Shown one piece after another: positions 14,849 to 27,776 of a stretch of 64,000 nt of DNA. The stretch is from NCBI GenBank assembly GCA_023231475.1, contig JALJEE010000349.1, positions 1 through 64,000 on the forward strand, given 5' to 3'. Source of the DNA: Seison nebaliae. Lineage: Eukaryota > Rotifera > Pararotatoria > Seisonacea > Seisonidae. Made by a program: the position numbers and the translations under genes. Under the pieces are notes generated by a model, which made no database searches, had not been told where the DNA came from, and worked only from the letters and a program-made list of their open reading frames with translations. How positions within the stretch are numbered: the stretch's first letter is position 1; each line of letters opens with the position of its first letter.

Positions 14849-15934
14849 ATGACATCGGAAGAAAAGCAACAACGAAAAGATGAATTGGAGAAGAATTTGA
14901 CGCAGTTGAATTTCGTTAATTTTAATTTTGTCATTATTCTCTTTCATTTCAGTCATTTGAATAGGTCGAATTACACCTGAAGAAATGTCCAGACGATGTC
15001 GAATATATAGGGATGAAAAATGATTTGGAAGTTTGAAAAGTCCATTTCTTCTATCAATTATTCAGATATTCATTCCTGTACATTGATATTTTTTAGGAAT
15101 TAATCGAACTATTGAAAGAAACGATTAGTGATGATGAGGATGATGAAGGAAGTGGAATAAAAACGGAGGAAATTGGTGATAAAGAAGATGGGAAGAGTTT
15201 TAAAAATATTTAAATTTCAATTGAAATTATCTTTAAAATTTAGATGAAGTAACAGAGAATGATTTGTATAAACAAGTGAAAGATCCTGAAAAGATTTGGA
15301 AAGTTGACGAACGATGTCTCGCTGTCTACACAGATAAGAAGTGAACATTCCTTTTTGAAATTTTAATTTATTTCTTTTTCAGATATTATCCAGCAACTGT
15401 AGTTTCTATTAGTAACACGGGAGAAGCGAAAGTCATTTATGACGGTTTCACTAAACCGGTACCAGCTGATGTTTGTCAATTTTTATCTGTGTTCAATTTT
15501 ACAATAATTTTCAGATTAATCTCCTTCGTCCCTACAGCGATTTGTGGACAATGAATGCAAATAAAGATCCACTTTTGGGAACGTTGTTATCGAATGATGC
15601 ACAAAAATCGAATAAACAAAAGAAGAGATATAATCAAGAGAAAAAGAAGAAGAAAATGAAAAAATTATTGGAACAAAAAAAAGAAGTGGAAGAAGAACAT
15701 GCAGCAATTGCTGCCAATTGGAATTCATTCAAAACTAAAGTTCGATTTTTAATTTTTCTTTTTCAATTGTCATAATATCGTCAGTTAACTGATAAGACGA
15801 CATACTTTCCAAAATTTGTCGATAATAGAATCACGAAAGAAGTTCCATCTCAATCTTTGAGGAATGCACAAAAAAGGAAGAATAACAATTACGCGTTGAC
15901 AAGTGCGGCATTTGATAAAAAGAAAAAAACTTAA
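14849..15934 (+). CDS. SMNDC1: Survival motor neuron domain-containing protein 1 (SPF30)
   Basis: Nuclear splicing factor; the known family links U4/U6-U5 tri-snRNP recruitment to dimethylarginine binding through a Tudor domain. Seven exons join in frame: 14849-14914, 14965-15030, 15097-15196, 15244-15340, 15383-15470, 15515-15739 and 15785-15934, giving 263 residues against about 238 in human. The N-terminal coiled coil (motif DLEELIELLKE) matches the human one. The Tudor domain lies near residues 85-150 (CLAVYTDKKYYPATVVSI; then YDGF). A Lys-rich helix with KKKKMKKLLEQKK and WNSF precedes the conserved C-terminal tail. Introns are 44-66 nt; six of seven donors or so begin GTT, and one is GTGAAC. 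It is convergent with FBXW10, 159 bp between stop codons. Confidence 0.9.
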
Positions 15935-16093
15935 AATTTCTTTCAATTCCAACAAAAAAAAATTTAATTCTCCATCAATTTTTATTACAATACTTTTTTT
16001 GTGTTTTGAAAAATATGTTCGGACTCTGGAAAAATTGGAGAATCTGAAAAAATTGTTTTCATATAAAAATGATTATAATGTGAAAAATGTTTG

Positions 16094-19000
16094 TTATTTT
16101 AAACCGGATTGGATCTTATTAATTAGTGATTGATTCATTTCGATGTTGTTGAGAGTCTTTCTTTCGAAATGACTAATTTTATCAATATATGAAATGGATT
16201 TATTAAATTGATTTCCATTCTTTGATTTGAATTCAATTGTGGGAATTGTTGTCGAAATATTGAGATTGAGATTAGTAAACTTCCATGGATTTGAATGGGA
16301 GTAAGTGGCTTTGTTGTCCAGTAACGGAAATTTTCCATTTTTCCATTTCAATTTTGATTTTTGAACTGATTTTTCCACCTTCGGTTGTTTATAACCAGTG
16401 GAATAATTTCTTTTCGTCTTTGGTGGTAATTGATCAAATGATTTATTTAAGGTGATTAACTTATCGTTAGGTAACAATCGATAATTCTTCCATTGTCTGA
16501 TGCTTGTTCGCGTTGTAGGATGTTCATTCTTTTTCTCAATTTCTAATTTTTTCGATGAGAAACTTTGTGACATTGTCCTATCAGGGTAAGTTTTGTGATT
16601 TCGTTGAAGTTCTTCAAACATTTCCAATGGAACACTTTGTGCCCTTTCGTTATTCAATTCAGTCCATTTCTGAAAAAAAGAATATTAGTCAAATAGAAAA
16701 TGATTAAAACTCGATCATCGATAGCGGAATGTGGATAAATGAGAATATTGTCTTTGTAGTTATCGTTGTTTAGTGTTTCTAGTAGTTTTGTTAGTTTCCT
16801 TTTATTTGTCTCTTTGTCGTCTCCTTTCTTTAAGTTGTTATTGTTCAAAATAAGAAAAGGTTGTTGATGGTCCGTGAGTAATAAGTCTTCGTAGTTCGCT
16901 TGTTCACATCTTGATTTGTTCAACTTTTTTTCTACAATTCTCTTATTGGATTCTTGCATAATTATAAGTTTATTATCGAAATTTTCTTTCGATTCCAAAT
17001 CCATTTGCTTTTGGAGGCGATCTCTCTCCTCGTAATGTTCCGTAACTAATCGATTTTTCGGCATTATTCCGCTCGCCGTATCATGTTGAGGAGAAGGTTT
17101 GAGAGAAACATTCGGTTCATCCTGTAGACGAATATTAGTCGAAGCATGTTGAAAACATTCGTCCAAGTTATTCGATTTCAATAAAAGTTGATCTGAAAGT
17201 AATGCTTGTTCAATGTCCAATAAAGAAGAGAATCGTCTACTAAATGATTCGTCATTAAAAATCTTTTTCAGTTCTATATATTTAACACTTCCATTACCTG
17301 CCCAACTTAATCGTCGATGATTCTTCATATTCTCCATTCGAACGACCATTGTTGATTTATCTTTCATCGTTTTTCTTTCTTCGTCATGGGTCATTCCTAA
17401 CGGCGAATTCTTATTTCTACTAATAATATTATTCTCGTCAATGCGATTTGTTTTCATTTTTTTCCCTGATTTATTCAATCGTTCATTATTCCTCGCCCTC
17501 TTATTCGGTTCTTGAGTAATTAGAGAAATTTTATTGTTATATTTCTCATCTAATTCGTCAATTACGTTCGATGTCAAATTGTCTTTATTGTTGACATTGA
17601 ACGAAAAGAGAACTATGGATGTTCGCAAACCAACGAGTAATTCATCACAATGAGCTCCCGTTAAATTCAACGACAGAATACTCTCGGAGGTCGAAGTACC
17701 TCTCCACATTCGTAAACAATTTCCACTTAAAACGTCCCATAATCGAATTTTACCGTCGTCACATCCTGTAACTAATCGGAGATGTTTGAAAGCTAAAGAT
17801 AAAACTTTAGTTGGATGTTTGAAAGAATTTAAAGTATCAGTAAACGAAGATTTCAACTCATTCGTCCACACTTTCGCAAAACCATCAACTCCTCCAGTAG
17901 CGATATGATAATTATCGATTTTGATACAAGTCAATTGACTACGATGGGCATCGATCACTTTATTTATTTCACCTTTAGCTAAATTCCAAATTCTCAATAC
18001 TCCATTCATGTCTCCGGTGTAACAGAATTCCTTTCTCAGTAAACATTTCGTTACGGGAAATTTGTGGAAGAATGATAAGATTGATGTTCGACTTGAATCG
18101 TTCCTTCTCCAAATTCTACAAGTCTTATCATAGGAGGCGGAAGCCAAACAATTTCCATAGAGATCGATATCTACCACTTGACTCGTATGTCCTTGATAGA
18201 CGAGGAGACATTTCCCATTGAATAAACTCCAACATCTAATGGAACAATCATAACTTCCCGTATAAACCACATTGTCTATTTCGGAAATGTGGATACATCG
18301 AACACTTCCACTATGTCCAATTAATTTGTGCATCCTCTTAAACGCCATCTTATTTGATACTCGATGAAAAATTACACATTCTCTTGATTTTGGATCATTT
18401 AATTGACCAATTGCCGTTACGATATATTTCGGTTCATCATTTTCTATTATATGAACTGAACTGAATGTTTTGGATAATTTTGTTGGATTAATATTCTTAT
18501 CGTCACCGATTATCGAATGTATTGAGGTCACATTATAGGAGTCAGCGACAATATTACGTTCTTCGACAATTACTCGACGATATATCGGATGTCTTTCAAC
18601 GATAGATGGCGTGAAATCTTTATCTAAAATATCTTCACTCATTTTTTCCGTTTCTACTTCAACCGATCCTTCATTCGAACGATAATCTGGTATTGGAATT
18701 CGAATAAAAGCCCGATAATCGGGATCACATCCAGTGACAGCTAATTTCTAAAAATTTTCTCAAAATTCAAAGAAAAGCAAATACTTCTAAAAAACCATCA
18801 TATTTTTCGTATTTGCATTAAATTTCGATTTGATCCGTTGTTCTTTCTTCACTTCTTGCACTAAATTCTTCCAATTTGATGATACTTTCTCAGCTTGTTG
18901 TAATGAATTGCGATCGAGTAATGAAATTATCCTTTTACTTACATTTATTGGAAGTTCACTAAACAGTGGGGAATTGTAAAAAATGAAGTTCAATTTTAAG

Positions 19001-19944
19001 AAACCTCATCGGATCTTTTCGGTGCTTATCGATGATTTGATTATTCTGCAAATTAACGAGCGATGTTGGTTGAATTAAATTTCCAAAATCGTCATTTAAT
19101 TTCGATTTATCGTGATGAATATCTTCGTTCTCTTTACGTTTTTCACCATTCATCCATATATGATGACTAAATGGTTCATCTACAGACGATAGAAGAATTA
19201 ATCGAATGTTCAAATTTCCGTAGAACTATTAGTAACAGTCACAGGATTTATTAATATATATGGAATGTTAATGGGATGAAACAGAAATTAATGTTTTGTT
19301 TCAAATATTTTTTCATTTTTCTAACACAAAACAGTGTCAGTAAAAGATGTTTTTATAATAAAAATCATTAACAATGATTTTTTACTTTAATCAACATAGA
19401 ACTTAAGAATAAATCCAAGAGAATAATGGATAAAATGGTAACTTAAATTTTTTCTTAATCTTTTCTTCTCATTCTCTTTGATTGTCGTTTCTACTGTCGT
19501 TGTGGGTCGAAGTTTAGTTTTTTTCCGTTTAATCTCCTTCCGAAAATTCAATTTGCAATTCACTCGCATATAATTGGAAAGTTGGTCCAATATTAGTAAA
19601 TCGTTCGTCGCGAATATCAAGGTCTTCAAAAGTAAATGGTAAGTATTCTCCAAGAATTCCGTATCAAAATTTTTTCTCATTCTATCAAAAGTAAATCGAT
19701 TAATTTCTTTTTGACTCATTGTTGTTCTAGCGCGATTGTTTTTCTGATAAACCATTTCTTTCGTACCAACCAGATTTCGAAGTAACTTGTAGATATAAGT
19801 CAAGAAGTTTGAGGAATCAGTTTGATATTTCCCAATCTCGTTAATTAAATGAATCATAAAACGATATTGATCGACATTGGAAGCTTGTCGAAAGAGAACA
19901 TCATGGAAATTTTGACATTTTCTTTCGTCAATCTTCAGTGACAT
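16094..19944 (-). CDS. FBXW10: F-box/WD-repeat protein 10
   Basis: Predicted substrate receptor of an SCF (SKP1-CUL1-F-box) ubiquitin ligase. Exons 19443-19944, 19005-19179, 18796-18958, 16711-18747 and 16094-16669 sum to 1150 residues, close to human FBXW10 (about 1050). The N-terminal helical region (residues 1-167) matches the family. The F-box lies near 227-270 (ELPINVSKRIISLLDRNSL), followed by TGCDPDYRAFIRIPIP and VIVEERN, both recognisable in the human protein. WD40 repeats cover about 415-665, with the GHSGSV, GSYDCSIRCW and TGCDDGKIRLWD blades clear. The remaining 480 residues are polar and low in conservation. The 263-nt first intron is longer than its neighbours, so a small extra exon cannot be excluded. 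The start at 19944 is the first ATG of the homologous region. Confidence 0.85.
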
Positions 19945-19970
19945 TTCTCTCTCACAATTTCAGTCAATTG
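19945..19970. promoter_or_regulatory. 26-bp gap between divergent start codons
   Basis: The FBXW10 ATG (minus strand, ending at 19944) and the ATG of the small spliced gene (plus strand, 19971) are separated by only 26 bp containing CTCTCTCACAATTTCAG. If both starts are right, the two transcripts must overlap at their 5' ends or use trans-splicing or minimal leaders, and the promoter elements must lie inside the coding regions. This is inference from the gene models; no TATA box is visible in the gap. Confidence 0.35.
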
Positions 19971-20352
19971 ATGACTCTTATTAGGAGTAAAAGTTGAAAT
20001 GAATTATGAAATTATGTCAACCAGTTCCGGAAATTTTATAAATAAAATGTATCACCGAAAAAGTTAATAGAAACAGATGAGCATCATAAAGATGTCGTCG
20101 CAAATGTATTTCTCATTGGAAATATTGCGGCATCTATAAAACTTAGTGATGTAATTGTTGTCGACGCAGTTTCCTCAATATTTATAAGAAACACATTGTT
20201 CATCATTAAATTTCACACAGTTGAAAATATTGGAAAATGATTATATATTTCCTCATTCTCATCTCAAACATCAAGTAAACTGGGAAATTCTCAATAGTGA
20301 ACGAATCGAAAAGAAATGTCGAGATTGCCGACGAACAATTGTGAGAAAATAG
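19971..20352 (+). CDS. Small spliced gene, 83-residue protein, unrecognised
   Basis: Not recognised. Three exons (19971-19992, 20071-20168, 20221-20352) join in frame with GT-AG introns of 78 and 52 nt, both starting GTT like others in the window. The peptide is basic at both ends. Its middle is helical and hydrophobic (VVANVFLIGNIAASIKLSDV), and it ends with CRDCRR, half of a possible zinc-binding site. The amino-acid mix looks coding rather than random. The 3' end is uncertain: a stronger donor (GTGAGA) just before the stop could splice to about 20393 and add a short tail. The start is chosen because it is the only ATG in phase with the second exon. Confidence 0.45.
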
Positions 20353-21039
20353 TATCATCCGTAGCGCAGTATAAAGTAGAAAGTTTGTTTAGTTGAGAAA
20401 TATGAAAATTGTTGTGCCGTATGTTCCTTCCTCTCTATTGAAGCTCATGGTCATTTCATGCTATGATTTCTTTTTTTGTTTAAAAGAACTCTCATTCATC
20501 GAATATATAAATCAATATGGATTTGGATAATGAAGGTCTCTCCCCGATAAGTGAGCGAATAAGAAAACTGAACTAAATCAATATTCGATGACTAACGAAC
20601 CAAAAGAATAAAGATTGATATTAGCAATTCAATATTTATAGGAATTTTCAATTCAAGTTTCTTTCGTTATTACTTATTTCTGTCGTGGAATAATGAAAAT
20701 TATTTTTACTGTTTGTTATTCTCTTCCTTTCTCTATAATATAGAGTCTATACAAATCCTTAACTTACCTTACACCGGTTGCTTTGGTGAAATTCCTATTC
20801 ATCGTAAATTATTTTCTTTTCTACTCACCGCCACTTTCAATTAAGTACCACTAAAATTTCTATTTAGTTAATCGAAATTTTGTCGAATTTAAATATCAAT
20901 TTACTAATTACTTATCCGAAAGAAGTGTTTAAGTTGTTAAAGGGAAATTATATTATTTTCCATCTAAATTTGAAGGAAAAGATAAATTTCCGAATTTTAT
21001 TTAATTATAACAAAACAAGAATGAAAAGATAAGAAACTA
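20353..21039. other. Intergenic stretch
   Basis: Nothing certain. A 42-codon open frame at about 20402-20530 could be an extra 3' exon of the small gene to its left, but it has no recognisable motif. The remainder is AT-rich and probably includes the 3' UTR of SF3B3. Confidence 0.4.
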
Positions 21040-24000
21040 TTAGAAAGCATTAGTTACACGAATATCTTCTAATTTTTTCGACATCTAAAAATGAAGTTCG
21101 AATAATTTAAAATAAAGAAAAAAGAAAATTGAACTTCGTTTGTTGTGCGATCTAAATCATCAGCGACATTCTTCTTCCGAAGAAGGTCGAGAGTATTATA
21201 CTTTTCACATAAGTCGCCGTCGATACAATTCCTGATTGGAAGAAATGCTGATCGATGAGTTAAATGATCACGACCAGTCAAGAAACGATATTCTTGTCTC
21301 ATATGCATTTCCAGATGTTGGAAGAATGCATAATCCTAATAAATAAAGAATGATAATTATTAATGAAAAAAATTAAAATTATTAACTGGTTTACATTTAA
21401 ACGGAATAAATACACCAATCGATCCACTTATAGTTCCATATAAAAGAACTTCGTTATTTCCTGGAACTAAACTGACACGTTGTAATGATGTCACTGTTTC
21501 CGCTAAACGGAATTGACATAAAGTGTATAACTAAACCAAATTAAAATTGAAAGATTTTCAATAGAAGAAAGAACTTTATTATTTGCACCGTTCAATAGAC
21601 CACGATCCCATAAGCCTTTCGTTCCAGACGGATCTAATCCAACTCGCTCATCCAAATCATCATGATCATCACCAGAATTAGTGACGTGCGGTTTCAACCA
21701 ATCGTCAACTGTATCGACTCCTTCCAATCTAAGAACGGCAAATGTTCCAAATTTATCAGCAACCGCAACTGTATTGTAATCAAGAATGCACATTGCAGTG
21801 ATATATCTGTGAAAAAAGTGAAAGTTGAATGGTTTCTTTAATAAAAATGCTTCTATGTCAAACCTTGGTAAAGTATCATCGGCTAAATTGAGAAAATGAT
21901 TATCTTTATAGAGTAGTAGATGAACACTCTCACGAATGTCACCTACAAAAACGCGATTGCCAATCGCTTGAATGTCAACAATTTGATGAGGCAACAACTG
22001 AAGTTGGTTGAATGAATTTCAAAAAGAAAAATTAATTAAGATCGTCGAAAAGAAAACTGAACTTTATTCTCACATTTTTTCAATAATCTTCTTCGACCCA
22101 AATCATATAATCGTAAATTCTTTCCTACACTGATTAACACTTTGCCTTGGAATGCACAAATGGCACCAGGAACATCTTCTATCGGTGTCTTGTGAACGAA
22201 ATCTAACATTTGTGATTTGGATTGATCGGAAGAGGAGGATATGCGAAATGTGTAGATATATCCACCTTTATTCTCTTTCGGATTCAACACATAATCTTTA
22301 CTAACACCAACTAACAAATATCGTTGATTTGGTTGGAAGTCAACGAGACAAATGGAATGAGTCGCTTCATTTGGTTCGACTTCGATCAATTCCTGAGTAG
22401 ATGGGACATTGGGCGTTGAGACATTACAATTAATTAAACGAATCAATGAAGCCCATGACCCTTTTGATGATTTCGGTGCTCCAAAAACATCTTCTGAAAA
22501 TTTATTAGACTTGTCGATTAACGCTTCTGCCGTCGATTCGACAAATTGTTGTTGTTGTTTCAATTCACTTAATTTCTCCTCAGATAATTCATCTTCAGTT
22601 CCATTCGTCGTATTCTCTTTTAAGAACATTTCTTTGTTTTGTTTAGCTGCCTCTTCTAACTCTTTTCCTAACTGTTCTTTCCGTTCCTTCTTCCCACTGA
22701 TGGTAAGTGCGAGATAATCTCGTTCGATGATATATGCATGACGGTTTGCCGGATTCACAATAAATCGACGAGGAGTATGATTTAATTTCATTTGAGTCTC
22801 ATGGAATTTTACATTCAATTTCTCTAATCCTAAAATTCTTAGTGTTGCTCCACTAATCGCCACTAAACCGTCAGCACATTGTTGAGATGAAAATCCTGCA
22901 CCATATTCTAATAGATCATTATATGATAACGGTGTAATTTCAAAATGATCGTGAGACATATATCCCAACCATGATCTTGAAGACAATGCTAATAAAGCAT
23001 CACAATTGTTAATAGAAGTTCGAATTAATTTGAGCGGACGATTGCCTAAATATCTGGTTCGAGAATTGATCAATGCTCCCGATAAATCATCGACAGCCGT
23101 TCGAATTAATAATCCATTATTTAGTCCAATACATAAATATAAAATGGATGAACCTAGCATAGTTGAGGATGAAGTTGTTGTGAGATTGTGATTGAATTGA
23201 GTTGAATGTGTTCGAATGAAAACTATCGATTCAGGAATTCCATCAACTGATTGTGTCGCTAATGGTTGGAGACAATCGTCGACATCTAATGAAATTATTT
23301 TGATTGCATGATCTGAGAGACCGATAGCTAACCATCTAGCTTGTCTTTCACCTTGCTCTATTTTCGGCAATGACATACACGTCACATCAGATGATACAAT
23401 ATATTGTTCGTTATACTCTTTTAATTGCCCTTGAATATCCATTTCGAAATATATCAATTCCCCACCTGATAATGCGATAACTATTTGTCGTTCGTTGATG
23501 GCACAATGAGTTATAGTTCGTCTTCCAGGAGTCCATTCATTAACACGTTCATCTGATCGAATATGACGAATACCTTTCGGATAAACTTGAACAAGTGCAT
23601 CATCTGCCATTTGATAACAATTGATTGTCGATGTTGTTCCAATGAATCCTGAATCGACAATCTCTTCTACCGTCTCTCCAATCGACAGAACGAGTGTAGC
23701 ATTATCGAAACTGATGATGATTGATGAATCATATTTTTCTTCATTCTTCTTCTTCAACGTCCAAACAGCTGTCGGTTTATATGGCAACTCACTGACGGCC
23801 AATTCACTAATCTCCAGTCCATGACGCAAAATTCTCAATGTCGATTTAGCTGATCGGCCACATAACATGTATAATTGTAAATGATCTTCATGTGCTAAAT
23901 CGGCCCCGTACATTTGAATGATGGGAGAGAATGAAGTTAATTCATCGATCAAATTCATATTGCGAAGAGAACGAGGTTGGAAATAATCCATTTGTTCATT

Positions 24001-25221
24001 GTCTGAATTTAAGGAAGAGAATTGAATCTCATCTTCATGATCTCCCAATGAAGTTATTCGATAGAGATGATGATTGCCAAATTCGGCAGCACAGAACAAT
24101 AATCCTGATCGGAGAATATTTAGACTTGTCGCCACAGGAATTGTATCGAAATATTTTATGACCATTTCACTCACACTCAAATCGTCTTTCGTTGTCAAAG
24201 TGACTTTGAACAAATCGCCCTGATCAGTTTGAAGGAAGAAGAAGAAGAATAATCGAATTTTATGCATGGCACTTGTTGTTATGATGATTTTCCTGTTATG
24301 ATCGTCGATACTATTTCGACGATGAGGAATTTGCATTTTGATATCAGGTTGATCTCCAAAATTTTTATAAGTGATATAATTCTCCGAACATATAATTAGA
24401 CCTGATGGTCCAGTATCGCCTCCGGGGACAGATATTAAATAATTTGCTGGTTCATCTAATGGTTCGGAATATTTACGGACGACATGATTCAATCCTAAAT
24501 CTAATTCATAGAAGGTCAATTGTTGTTTCACTTCGTTTAACTGTTTCTCACTATAGTCCAAATGTCCCATTTGTCCTTCTCCACTCAATAAATTCTCTTC
24601 GATCTTCTTACGATCTTCCTCGTTCGAAATCGATGTCATATCACTCTCCTCATAATTCAATTCGAGACAAGCGAAAATTGGATTCTCATAACCGACGTCC
24701 ACTCCAATCATATGGAAAATGATTGTATTCGATTTATGTGCTTCTAAAGGTGAGGAAATCGTTAAATTTGCTTCATTATCTCGATTCATAATATATACAA
24801 ATTTCTGCTTTTCAATACTTCCCACCATAATCGCTCTACCTTTTGGATCGACCGCCAAATATTGCCCGGGAATTGCTCGACGTACTCCACTTTTCCCAAA
24901 AGTTTCCATTTGTCTAATATCCCAAATATTCTTCTCAATCGAAAACTCCAAAATGGAAACACGACCTGAATCACTTCCCACTACTAAATAGTCTTTATTT
25001 GATCCAGTCAATCGGAAAGTTGCGAGAGATCGAATTACTGAGAATGTATCGACATTATGTATCGTTACTAGTTTATTATTTTCCGTATCATATTTAATCA
25101 ATTCAATAAATCTTCCTCTTGCCAATACAATCTCTTGCTGGCGACTAATGCCGGTAAAGCTACCATGAACAGATTGTGTGATCGTCGTCGCATTCTGCAA
25201 TGTCAAATGGTACAACTTCAT
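21040..25221 (-). CDS. SF3B3: Splicing factor 3B subunit 3 (SAP130)
   Basis: Component of the SF3b complex of the U2 snRNP, needed for branch-site recognition; it also occurs in STAGA-type complexes. Six exons (22063-25221, 21864-21997, 21575-21806, 21387-21530, 21135-21335, 21040-21084) sum to 1304 residues versus 1217 in human. Similarity runs end to end: start MKLYHLTLQ, then RLTGSNKDYLVVGSDSGR, TFGKSGVRR, YITYKNFGDQPD, SIGETVEE, WLGYMSH, GAPKSSKGSWAS, LWDRGLLNGA, GRDHLTHRS, and the last residues SKKLEDIR-VTNAF. These make up the three beta-propellers of the CPSF-A/DDB1-like fold. The additional length is mostly a Gln/Glu/Lys-rich insert before GAPKSS. The final exon encodes only 14 residues. 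All five introns start GTT. The start codon matches the human N-terminus. Confidence 0.97.
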
Positions 25222-25396
25222 CAGAAGAAAAAAATTCTAATCTTTCAAGAAATTTTCTTACATTCACTCAAAGCTAAACTTTTCTTTTAGTAAAGATTTT
25301 TTTATTTCAAAAGTTATTCTAATTCTTCAAATTTCAATAATCATTTTTATTTAATTTTTATTTATTTAAATCATTTTTTATTTATTTCATTTCCTT
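25222..25396. other. 175-bp spacer upstream of SF3B3
   Basis: T-rich and A-rich tracts between the stop of the unrecognised minus-strand gene and the SF3B3 start codon, on the same strand. It must contain the 3' end signal of the first and the promoter or leader of the second. Repeats of TTTATTTATTTAAAT occur near 25350-25385. Confidence 0.4.
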
Positions 25397-27250
25397 TTAA
25401 TAGAAATGTCTCGTTCTTGATCTCGGATCCTTATAAGTTTTCAACCAACTATTTGCTCCTTCCATCGTACCTTGTGATATTTGATGAAGTTTTAAAAGAA
25501 AAAATATAAATTAACTGTCGTCAATCTTACCAGTTTCATGACTTCTTTCCATAAATTTCTCAAATTCGTTAGTATTCTTACGCTTATCTACGTAGGTGAA
25601 ACAGTATAGTTCATGTGGATTAAATGAAAGAATAACCTCGAGAATAATCTATATCTAATAACCGCGAAAATGAGTTAGATATATTCTAAACAAAATCACA
25701 GAGTCTAACTGTATCGAGCTAGAAACCGCAAGTAGCATTTGAAATTAATTTACAGTTTAATAAAACAAACTAACGCACATCTTTTGTATCCCAATTCGAC
25801 TTAATTTCAATTAACACTACAGTTTAAAAAAGTATTCTAAAAATAAAATTTAATATAATTTACCTTTCTTATTTGGATCACCTGGACCAAGGTGACTGAA
25901 AGCTGCAAATTTATGTTATTCTAAGTTTCTTTTAACAAAATCAAACGATCTTCCGTTGTTTCTTTGCTCGTCTTAACTTCTTCCGATGTAGTTGGTTTTG
26001 GAGACGTTCTTACTTTAACCGGTTTGCGCATCGGTGAAGTTGGTGGGATTATCGGTATTAGTGATGGTGTTTTAATAGTACTTTTTGGCAGATTAGGTAT
26101 ACTTTGAGCCGGTGTTGGTCCACCTAATAATGACATTCTCAAATAACTAATTTGTAGAATAATTAATAAACGTTTTCCTGCTTTGGCAGCCGCCACAGAA
26201 CCACCAATTATAGCGGCACTTGATGCTGCCGCTATAACTCCAGTTTTCAACGATGCTCGTCCCCCTTTTGTTGATTTTAAATATGATGCTTTATGTAGTT
26301 TTCCTTCACCACGTTTCATTCCCATTATATAAGCATCATCCAAATTGTCGTCTTCAGCACCTGTATAGAAATTGAGGAAATCTGCGTCATGTACATCAGG
26401 TAATAAAGTATTCTGAACTATATCCTTTCTCACTTTCCTCCTTTCGAAACAGAGAACTGCATTCGATAATTCTTGGGCTAAACTCTTCTGTATTAAATAG
26501 TCATCGAATGATAAATATGTTTCATCCACATCCTCCCTCAAATTCTCTACCATATAATACGAAGCTTCTTTATAATATGAGTATTTCAATTTTCTATTCA
26601 CTTTAACATTAATATGAGTAAATTGTTTCTCTAAAGTTGATTTGATGAGTTGTCCTAAGGAATATTTTGTTGCTGGATAAATTTTACTCTTAGTGCTTCC
26701 AATGATTCTATTCTCCCAAGTTTGACGTTGTAATGAAAATGCTAAGAACGTTAAAAGATTACTTCTCGGAAATGAGAAAGTAGATTGCTGCATTTCAGCG
26801 TGTGCCTTTGTTCGTCCGACGAAATGTCTTATCTTAAGATTAAGTGCTCGAAATTGCACGTTAAGTATCGGGTCTACTGCACTCGTAAATTTAGAGTATC
26901 TATGTTTAATTGCATGAGTGTTAATAGTGGCGTTCATTTCAAAATCTATTGAATACAAATCTCCATCTACTGACTTGTGAGAACGAAAGTTAACCTGTGA
27001 ATCTTGTATCTTCTAATAAGAAACGAGGAGTAGTGGCCATATGCTTTTCAACAATATCACTGTGGAAATCAGCATGTGGTATGAACCTTGATGAATCTCC
27101 AATATTGTTACAATATTCTCGCTAAATAATCAAAATATCATTTACATGATTGTACATCTTTTTTAACCTGTATACTTTGCGGTCTAACATTAGCACGAAA
27201 CTTTGCTGACATACGTGACCAAGTAGGACAATCGCATAATGATCTAAATC
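25397..27250 (-). CDS. Unrecognised multi-exon gene, 5' end uncertain
   Basis: I do not recognise this protein. Six exons join in one frame: 27168-27250, 26995-27121, 25947-26945, 25864-25902, 25531-25587 and 25397-25470, giving 458 residues plus an unknown N-terminus. If there is no upstream exon, the first in-frame ATG is at 27212. Visible features are an Arg/Lys-rich helical first half with many aromatic residues, an acidic patch (GAEDDNLDDAY), a small-residue hydrophobic stretch of about 25 residues (GVIAAASSAAIIGGSVAAAKAG) that may be a membrane segment, a Pro/Ser/Thr/Lys linker, and a charged C-terminus ending RTRHFY. Two of five introns (25471-25530 and 25588-25863) start GTA, unlike most in the window. 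It could be a membrane-associated or ciliary protein, but there is no direct evidence. Confidence 0.5.
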
Positions 27251-27414
27251 CTATTTTCTTTGTTAAAAAAGAAATTCTTTACAATAATGAAATAATTCAA
27301 ATGGAAAAAAAATTAATAATAAACTCTTTGGCGGGTGGTAACCGAAAAAAGGTAGGACATATTCTCTCAAATAAAAACGAATACTCCTTTGGACTGTTTG
27401 ACAAAATGAGACTT

Positions 27415-27776
27415 TTAATTATATTGAGAAGAAATAAACTTTCCTTCATCAGGTGGAAGAATATGTTGATGAATTAACTGTTTTCTAAAAACTAGAGGAG
27501 AAGAATCCTGGAAATCAGGAGAGGCTAATATATCTGCAGTATTTACTCCCAAAAATTGCATTGGATATTTTTTGACGATATTTCGTTTATTGTTGACCAA
27601 TAATTCTTTTGAATTTGCTAATGCCGTTTTAATATAAATTCCAAGTTCAGAAATAATTTTATTCTGGTTTGGCGGTTTTGGAATACCTAAAATATTTATG
27701 TTTCTTTTCAAAGAAAAAACTTAAGAAAAAACTTTTCCAAGCAGATGATGTATGAGATACATCGTCGAACCTTTCG
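27415..27776 (-). CDS. Possible exons of an unrecognised gene
   Basis: Exons 27733-27776 and 27415-27686 join in frame across a 46-nt GTT...TTTTAG intron and end in a stop at 27415-27417. The residues are not random-looking (SAWKSIPKPPNQ; ELGIYIKTALANSKELL; DEGKFISSQYN). They may be a separate short gene whose first exon is not found, or 5' exons of the gene ending at 25397 if a further splice removes the stop; I could not find a phase-compatible join. No domain was recognised. Confidence 0.3.
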
